From NCBI GenBank assembly GCA_965116115.1, contig OZ220486.1, positions 1,860,001 through 1,924,000 on the forward strand: a DNA stretch of 64,000 nucleotides. The letters are read 5' to 3'. A program made the translations under genes and the position numbers. The notes below the pieces were generated by a model. That model had not been told where the DNA came from, did no database searches, and was given only the letters and a program-made list of their open reading frames with translations. The stretch is from JAPOXR01 sp965116115 (lineage in GTDB: Bacteria > Pseudomonadota > Alphaproteobacteria > Rhodobacterales > Rhodobacteraceae). Of the stretch, positions 58,653 through 64,000 are shown one piece after another (the stretch's first letter is position 1; every line of letters begins with the position of its first letter).

Positions 58653-61624
58653 TGTTGTTTCATTTCCTCAATAGCCGATCTTATCGCTTGTTCCACATCA
58701 TCATTCGGGCCGATTTCCCGCCGATGCCAAACCTGTTGAAGCCTGCTGCCTGCGGAATTCGCACAAGGAATCCACCATTGCTCGGTCCACCACCCCTTAT
58801 GTTCGCTTTTCTCGTCCGGCCGTCCTTTTCCCTCAAGAACAATATAAGGCGCTTTTCCTTGAACTTCACGGCACCTGACAAAAAAATCCGGCACGTATTT
58901 TGCCCAGCCGCCCTTGTATTTGTAAGGCACTTCAATTCGCTCGGGGCCATGATTACGGACGAAAGCCGCAACGCAGTCTAACCTGTCGAGTTTTTCGGCG
59001 ATGCGGGCCTCAAGACTTGAATGACAGGCCGCGACATTCAGCTCCGACTTCCTGAGTTCGACGATGTCCTTCAAGCCGGTCAGAAAACGCTGCCAGTCGC
59101 CTGCTGACCGGTGATCATTCCGGTGATCGGCAGGAACCCCGGCCTTTTGAACTGGTTTGTCACTGATCTTCAAGGCATCAAGGATAGCGCTCTTCGCCAG
59201 ATCCCGCATGCCGTCACCTCCAAGGTCGGTCTCGCTAAGATTGACGTTCTCGTGGTCAAGCCATTCGTAGACTGTGCGCAGGCATTCACTGAAAAGCACG
59301 CCGCGGCGAACTCGGCTGACCGAGTCCTTTTCTCCCTGGACTTCCGCATGGTGACCGAGCAGCCGGACGAGTTCAGCAGCAAGCTGCCATGCCCCTGCGC
59401 CGGGACGGGGGGCTCCGACCTTGCGCTTCAGAATGCGGCATTTCCCGATTGGACCGCCTGTATTAACCCATTCGATCCAAGGACCTTCCTGTCCGTCGAC
59501 CGGATAGACCTCTTCAACCCTGTCATGGATCAGTTCAACGCCCGTTCCGGATACCGACACCGTATAACTCAAGAAATCCGGCACCCAGATGCGATAGTCT
59601 TCAACCCGTTCCAAAACGGGATATACCTCGTGTTTTTTCGCAGGCGGTCCAATAGGGAGAGAGCTGCCGCTTATATGCTGGCGTTCGAACGGCACACCGA
59701 AGACAGTCGCGTATTCTGCTGGGAAACGCTGCTCAACCTGCTTGGTGTCCCGCCGTTCCACACCGACCAGATTCTCGTAATCCCGCCGCCGGAGCGCCCG
59801 GCCCATGGTCTGTTCGCATAAGAGTTTGCTGCCGAATTTACGGTAGCCCAGAATGTGTGTCACTCGCTGACAATCCCAGCCTTCCGTCAGCATACCTACA
59901 CTGACAACACAGCGTACCTCCGCACCTGCTTTCCCGGGCTGCGCCACAGTCTGCAAGACTTTTCTGAGCTCGTCGTCACTTGCCTGATCCGCCTGTGTGC
60001 CGATCTCCCGGAAGCCCAGCGCCCCGCCTTTGATTTCTTCACCTTCGGCTTTCTCTGGATTATTCGTCTTGCTGAGGACGAGAATGGTCTGCATGCCGCA
60101 TTCGGAAGGATCGGCGCCCGAAAACGGCACATTCGACAGGAGGGGGAAGTCACTCCTCTCGTAAATTCCGTCCTCCATCCTGCGCCCGCCCAGCATTTCG
60201 AATATGGCGCGTGCGTTAATCTTATTGTTGGCAACGGCAATCAGAACCGGGTTTCCTATGCGGGCATCGCCCACATCCTGCCATGCCCTGAATGTTTGTT
60301 CGTAGTCATCGTAAAGTATTTCCGCGCCTTGACGAACGAGTGCCATGCCTTCTGTGGTATCAAGTTTCCGTCCATTGTTAGCCTCAAAGAGATTCAGCAA
60401 GGCTGATTCTTTTCCGGTATTGTCGCCGCGAGGCGGCTGAGGAATCTTTACGAGGCCGGCCTCCATGGACTCCATGAGCGCGAATTCGCTGACCACCCAG
60501 GGAACAACCTCCGACGATCTGAGTGGGGCAGTGTGTTCGGGGACTTTCGTCTTTGCAGGGTTGATAAATATGGGAGTCGCACTCAGATCAATTGACTGAG
60601 TCAACATGAACCGGCGATGCCCGCGGAGCGCATGGAGAGCCTCCATCCAGACCCCGGGCTTTTCTCCGCTCTTGCGTTCCCAGCAGTGATGGCCCTCATC
60701 ATTCAGCACAACCAAGCGTTCGGAATTCTTGCTGCCGACGCCCCGAAGCAGTCGCGACCACATGTCTTCAAGCGATTCCGTAGCCTGATTTCCACCCGCA
60801 AGATTAATGGCCTTAGTTTTGCTGATGTTTCCACCCTGGCTTTTGGTTTCGATTTCCCGGTATGCCGCTCCTTTCTGCGGCTGCAGTTTTTCCCAGTTCA
60901 GGACCATGACAGGGAAGCCATTAAGCCGTTTTCGAAGCCTCGGAGGAACCAGACGCCAGTCGTCATAGATGTTTTGTTTTTTTCGCGGATTGAGACACTG
61001 AAGCCTGTCTTGGATGGTCCGGCCGGGACATATCACGACAATTCGGTCAACGTTTCTCGCAAGACCTTTGCTGTTAGCCCGGTGCTCGCGGCGGCGGTTG
61101 ACGGCATACCATGCTACGAGGCAGGCCATGACCGTGGTTTTCCCGGTTCCTGTCGCCATTCGCAGCGCAAGGCGAACAAGGCCGCGATTCCAGTCTTCCG
61201 CAAGTTTTCTCAGCCGTTGCACTATCCAGTGCGAGTTATCCACAACTTCGGTCAGGTAGATGACTGTTTCCACAGCCTCCCGCTGAGCATAGAACAGGCT
61301 GAAAACCGGTCCATCTCCGGGGTCGCGCACCCAGTATTCCAGCAATTCGCGTGTTGCGTTGCTGGTTTGGGGCCAGCTTTCTTCACGCCATTTCCGGATT
61401 TCCTCACGCAACAACTCTAACGTGTTTTGTCCAAAACCTTCGAATTCAAGACCCTGATCGGCAGAACTGATCGTATCAGTCTGGAGCAGCGCATCGGCTG
61501 TCCGGCGCCGAGAGACTATTGTGTCGGTCGCGGAATTATCCACGATTTTCCAATGTCGATCAGGTTCGCTATATGGATAGCTCAATATCGGCTGTTCACG
61601 AAAATGCTCCGGAAGTGGTTCCAT
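58649..61624 (-). CDS. res: Type III-like restriction enzyme Res (helicase-nuclease)
   Basis: This 991-residue SF2 helicase with an endonuclease domain forms the cutting subunit of the R-M system with Mod. Walker A is RMATGTGKTTVMACL (about residues 156-166), motif II is LNDEGHHCWERK (about 308), and SATPIF and QTMGRALRRRDYEN are later helicase motifs (III and VI). Near the C-terminus, YVPDFFVRCREVQG followed by IVLEGKGRPDEK is a PD-(D/E)xK nuclease site (Asp, Glu, Lys). It resembles the BPTD_3080-type Res group more than EcoP15I. It is intact. The mod start overlaps its stop by four bases, with res upstream, so res is translated first. Confidence 0.9.
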   Translation of the reverse strand: MEPLPEHFREQPILSYPYSEPDRHWKIVDNSATDTIVSRRRTADALLQTDTISSADQGLEFEGFGQNTLELLREEIRKWREESWPQTSNATRELLEYWVRDPGDGPVFSLFYAQREAVETVIYLTEVVDNSHWIVQRLRKLAEDWNRGLVRLALRMATGTGKTTVMACLVAWYAVNRRREHRANSKGLARNVDRIVVICPGRTIQDRLQCLNPRKKQNIYDDWRLVPPRLRKRLNGFPVMVLNWEKLQPQKGAAYREIETKSQGGNISKTKAINLAGGNQATESLEDMWSRLLRGVGSKNSERLVVLNDEGHHCWERKSGEKPGVWMEALHALRGHRRFMLTQSIDLSATPIFINPAKTKVPEHTAPLRSSEVVPWVVSEFALMESMEAGLVKIPQPPRGDNTGKESALLNLFEANNGRKLDTTEGMALVRQGAEILYDDYEQTFRAWQDVGDARIGNPVLIAVANNKINARAIFEMLGGRRMEDGIYERSDFPLLSNVPFSGADPSECGMQTILVLSKTNNPEKAEGEEIKGGALGFREIGTQADQASDDELRKVLQTVAQPGKAGAEVRCVVSVGMLTEGWDCQRVTHILGYRKFGSKLLCEQTMGRALRRRDYENLVGVERRDTKQVEQRFPAEYATVFGVPFERQHISGSSLPIGPPAKKHEVYPVLERVEDYRIWVPDFLSYTVSVSGTGVELIHDRVEEVYPVDGQEGPWIEWVNTGGPIGKCRILKRKVGAPRPGAGAWQLAAELVRLLGHHAEVQGEKDSVSRVRRGVLFSECLRTVYEWLDHENVNLSETDLGGDGMRDLAKSAILDALKISDKPVQKAGVPADHRNDHRSAGDWQRFLTGLKDIVELRKSELNVAACHSSLEARIAEKLDRLDCVAAFVRNHGPERIEVPYKYKGGWAKYVPDFFVRCREVQGKAPYIVLEGKGRPDEKSEHKGWWTEQWWIPCANSAGSRLQQVWHRREIGPNDDVEQAIRSAIEEMKQQ

Positions 61625-62355
61625 CGGGTATGTCCAAATAGTTTTACATCAGGCGGCGCGGCGCTTCCGCACTCTAACATCAAACATCATTACCTCAAAC
61701 GCTTGACATGCTGTTTAGGAATTCAAAAGAGTGCTGTATGCCCGGAACCCGGCAATTCACGCCAAGAAAGAATTTGCGACAACCGCTTTGACTGTATCAG
61801 CCGCAGGCATCATGTCCGTCACCGGGCAGACGGAAACAGCTTCCGGTTTCGGGATTTCTTCATTGAAATGACAGACTCGGGCTTGCCCAGTGGGAAACCG
61901 CCGAAGCCCGATACGCCTTGTGAGCACGCTTCATCGCTGGCTGAATCGCTGTAGGCGAAACATCCGCCATAGCAGTGCAGACGGCGTCTTTCCCAAGCAG
62001 GGATGTCCGCGTCAAGGTTCGGGGAAGACAGCTCTATCCTTGATCGGCAGCAATGGGCCTCCGATGGCACGCGAAAAATCAAGAGTTAGGACTTTGAAAG
62101 GTGCCGGTCTGCATCCGGCCGCTCTTCTGCTGCGGAGTCGGGCCGTTTCGCTGGGTGGCGCTGTCTGGTGATCTTGAGGACATCCGCCGCACCGACGACA
62201 AGGTCAGGGAGCTTCTTCCCGACGACCGCCATCTGGACAACTGGCTGTGGCTGGCGCGCCCTGCCTATGCCCCTTAATCTGCCGCTTGACCATTTCCGCG
62301 GGGGCGGCGGACCGCGGGGAGGCCGGCAGAGGCTTTCAAGGTATCCGCTCCGTTT
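61625..62355. other. Mobile-element debris between res and the IS4 gene
   Basis: About 730 bases. A short plus-strand frame (about 62157-62277, SGDLEDIRRTDDKVRELLPD then NWLWLARP) looks like the end of a protein but is not identified. GGACTTTGAAAG near 62088 also occurs near 33870 after the other IS4 fragment. The res promoter should lie near 61630-61700. No complete gene is supported. Confidence 0.35.
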
Positions 62356-63714
62356 TCAGCGGTCTCCGTCCTTCTTGTCGGGGCGGAGCTTGCGGTAATC
62401 GCGCTCAAGCCGCCCGCTGTCGGCGGGCATTTCGAGGAAAGCGGCGTCCGCGGCCAGCCGGGCATAGCCTCTCCAGAGGGTTTCATGCCCGGGCGGCGGG
62501 GCCTTCGGGCGGTCGATGCAGCCGCCTTTGATAACCATGATCCGCACGGCGGATCCCAGGTCACCGGGGCGGATTTTCAGGCGTCTGCTTTCAGCGAAGA
62601 CCCTGAGAGCCTCTATTTCGGCTGGCGAGAACAAGATATCAGCGGGCAGTTCAGGGGTTTCGCGCCCGAGCATGACCATGGCGTGCAGACGCCAGGCGAT
62701 GACGGCCTTGACGGTCACCGCCCGTTCGATGCGCTCGCCTTCCTGATGGTTCAGATGTTCGGCCTTGCAGCCCGATTTGAGGATCCTGTGCCAGTCCTCG
62801 ATCCGCCAGCGCAGAGCGTACCAGCGGAGGATGCGCCGGGCGTTCTTCGCCGTTGCCGCCGGCAGGCCGGTCAGCAGCTTCCAGACCGGAGGCGCTTCCT
62901 CCCGGGCGCTGAGCAGCGTCAGGGAGACCGCGGTTCCGCCGATGTCCGCGGGGGGGGGGGGGGGAGGAATATCGACCTTCTCCCAGCGCAGGGCGACATC
63001 CGCCTGCCGGGCCTGACGGAGCGGTCCGGCCTTCTGACCGCGGGCCGGAACGCGCGCCGAAGAGCGCGGCACGTCTATGAGGGCGCGTCCGCGCTCCGGC
63101 TGAGCCGACAGCCTGGCGAACAGCTTCTCCCCGCCGATCTTCGCGCGCACGAGGAGATTGATGTTCTTCAGCCGGCGGGGCACTGGTCGAAAAGGGCGAA
63201 GAAATCGGCTTCCCGGTCCATGACCGCGACCGCGTTCACACCCTCCGGCACGAAACCGGCAGCGCCGCGCGCGCCGCGCAGCCAGCGGGCGGACTTGCGC
63301 TCCCCGGGAGGCCGGTCCCTTTCCGCCCCGCCGCCGTCCGGAGCGTCGAACTCGAAGCGCGGCGCTACTGGCGGAATCCCGTTCGCGGCATCGACCGCGA
63401 GCGTCGAATACATGTGCAGACCCGGAGTTCCCGGCGAACCTTGGCGGCGGGAGATGATGCCGAGACCGCGGCAGGCGCCGTGAGAGGCGAAGTTCAGGTC
63501 CGTGCCGTCCTGGATCATCAGAACCGTTTCACAGGCGGCGGCCCGGCGGCGCGTCCGCCCGCGGTGCGGAGCGAGGATGTTCTCCGGCGTCACTGCCGAT
63601 TCCGCCGGCTGGTCGATCAGGCGGTAATATCCTTTGATCAAAGCTCTGTCTCCCTGCGCGGCCGCCGGGAACGACTCTCCGGGACGGTCGCCTCGCCTAA
63701 CAGACCTCAGTTCT
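62356..63714 (-). pseudogene. IS4-family transposase with frameshift and C15 tract
   Basis: The N-terminal part reads GDRALIKGYYRLIDQP, LMIQDGTDLNFASHG (first catalytic Asp), HMYSTLAVD and AVAVMDREADFFALFD (second Asp). The frame then shifts near 63170-63180 (a TGCCCCGCC site) and continues as NINLLVRAKIGGEKLF, PPVWKLLTGLPAAT and YALRWRIEDWHRILKSGCKAE, with the catalytic Glu in the YREK-like motif, to the end ETLWRGYARLA. This is the Tn5/IS4 fold. No ATG lies before the first block, because a TAA cuts the frame just upstream. The gene therefore lacks its extreme 5' end and is disrupted. A C15 run encodes six prolines in the second part. Confidence 0.82.
62950..62964 (+). repeat. Poly-G tract, G15 (C15 in the IS4 transposase)
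   Basis: This is the longest homopolymer in the window. On the minus strand it encodes the proline run in VDIPPPPPPADIGG and currently keeps the local frame. Confidence 0.93.
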
Positions 63715-63795
63715 GTTTAAGCGGTCGCTTTCATTTTCGGCTTGTTCGGGGTGAGCTGGTACGCAGCGACAGCTGAGAGAATGTGCACCATTGCG

Positions 63796-64000
63796 TTAGG
63801 TAGTGGACTCAATTATCCCTTTTGCGTCATTCCGCAGCAGGCAGCGGATGACGGTCAGGATGACAGCGGCGGCGAAGTTGCGGGCTCGCTTGTCAAAGCG
63901 GGTCGCGACCCGCCGGAACTCTTTGATTCTTCCGAAGAAACGCTCAATGACATTGCGCTTCGCATAGACAGCTTTATCCAGCGGCCGCTGCTGCCTGCGG
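63796..64000 (-). CDS. IS5-family transposase, second copy, 3' end only (runs off window)
   Basis: These are the last 67 codons and stop of the same transposase as at 33986-34819, including VYAKRNVIERFFGRIKEFRR with the catalytic Glu. Compared by eye base by base, the 204 bases are identical to the first copy. The rest lies beyond the window. Confidence 0.9.
   Translation of the reverse strand, partial: RRQQRPLDKAVYAKRNVIERFFGRIKEFRRVATRFDKRARNFAAAVILTVIRCLLRNDAKGIIESTT
63797..64000 (-). mobile_element. IS5-family insertion sequence, second copy, left end
   Basis: It begins with the same TAGGTAGTGGACTC terminal repeat as the copy at 33987, after a different flank (GCACCATTGCGT against GCAGGGTCTGT). 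This fixes the left boundary of the element. It is inserted just upstream of the broken IS4 gene. Confidence 0.88.

Noticed and set aside
33868..62100. The 12-mer GGACTTTGAAAG near 33870 and 62088 as an IS terminal repeat
   Set aside because: Only two short occurrences. The flanks do not align further, so an IS end cannot be claimed.
1..64000. CRISPR arrays, tRNA or rRNA genes
   Set aside because: Scanning the intergenic gaps showed no repeat-spacer pattern, and no tRNA cloverleaf or rRNA sequence that I could recognise.

Overview
The window looks like chromosomal DNA of an alphaproteobacterium, probably host-associated or otherwise rich in mobile DNA. The case rests on gene content and order. 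There is a uvrA / ssb / gyrA / (CBS protein) / coaD neighbourhood, a rplM-rpsI-argC block, a ccmE-ccmF-ccmH cluster (the cycJKL arrangement), a NifU/IscU-like scaffold next to hisI, COX15-type heme A synthase, a DUF3553 protein, GluQ, and an OlsB-like acyltransferase. I estimate GC content by eye at a little under 60%. I found no rRNA, tRNA or CRISPR array.

Layout: 1-180, 3' part of an OlsB-like gene. 489-2767, a type II restriction-modification pair (endonuclease plus cytosine-5 methyltransferase) abutting a deleted IS1595-type transposase. 2.8-7.2 kb, housekeeping genes (DUF3553, gamma-carbonic anhydrase, gmk, thiE-like, trmJ, COX15). 7.7-11.6 kb, an IS graveyard: two IS256 fragments, a frameshifted IS30, a 50-bp perfect palindrome and a BrnT/HTH toxin-antitoxin pair. 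Much of it lies between 30-bp perfect inverted repeats. 11.9-19.8 kb, M32 carboxypeptidase, rplM, rpsI, argC, ccmE, ccmF (frameshifted), ccmH and an enoyl-CoA hydratase. 20.1-28.2 kb, a cyclitol (inositol-type) uptake and catabolism locus with divergent iolD and iolG around a candidate operator. 28.4-33.3 kb, a hypothetical gene, a methyltransferase, ispH, an M20 peptidase and mnmA. 33.5-34.9 kb, an IS4 fragment and an intact IS5-type element. 35-37.8 kb, an autotransporter. 39-43 kb, two DUF1640-like coiled-coil membrane proteins flanking ligA. 43.3-44.7 kb, an adenine-methylase remnant and a HigBA-like pair whose toxin is frameshifted. 45.2-55.9 kb, iron-sulfur scaffold, hisI, gluQ, methyltransferase, gyrA, ssb, uvrA, CBS protein and coaD. 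56-61.6 kb, a type III-like mod/res system. 61.6-64 kb, IS4 and a second identical IS5 copy running off the end.

The most striking signal is a set of seven long G or C homopolymer tracts (9 to 15 nt). They sit in places expected of slipped-strand phase variation. The best case is the autotransporter: a G12 tract lies between the likely ATG (34952) and the signal peptide. The gene is out of frame with 12 G and is restored by 13 G (or 10). The type III Mod gene carries a G12 tract on its coding strand at about codon 282, in frame here. One added G places a stop directly after the tract and removes the SAM-binding motif. Mod also has a C12 tract near its 3' end that selects among three C-terminal tails. 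Further tracts lie in an ABC sugar-binding protein (C10), an IS4 transposase (C15), upstream of the M32 peptidase (G13) and in an intergenic region (C9). Together they suggest a contingency-locus system acting on a surface protein and on an epigenetic (phasevarion-type) methyltransferase. I do not recall such a system as typical of alphaproteobacteria, though I could not check this. Read-level length heterogeneity would be the decisive test.
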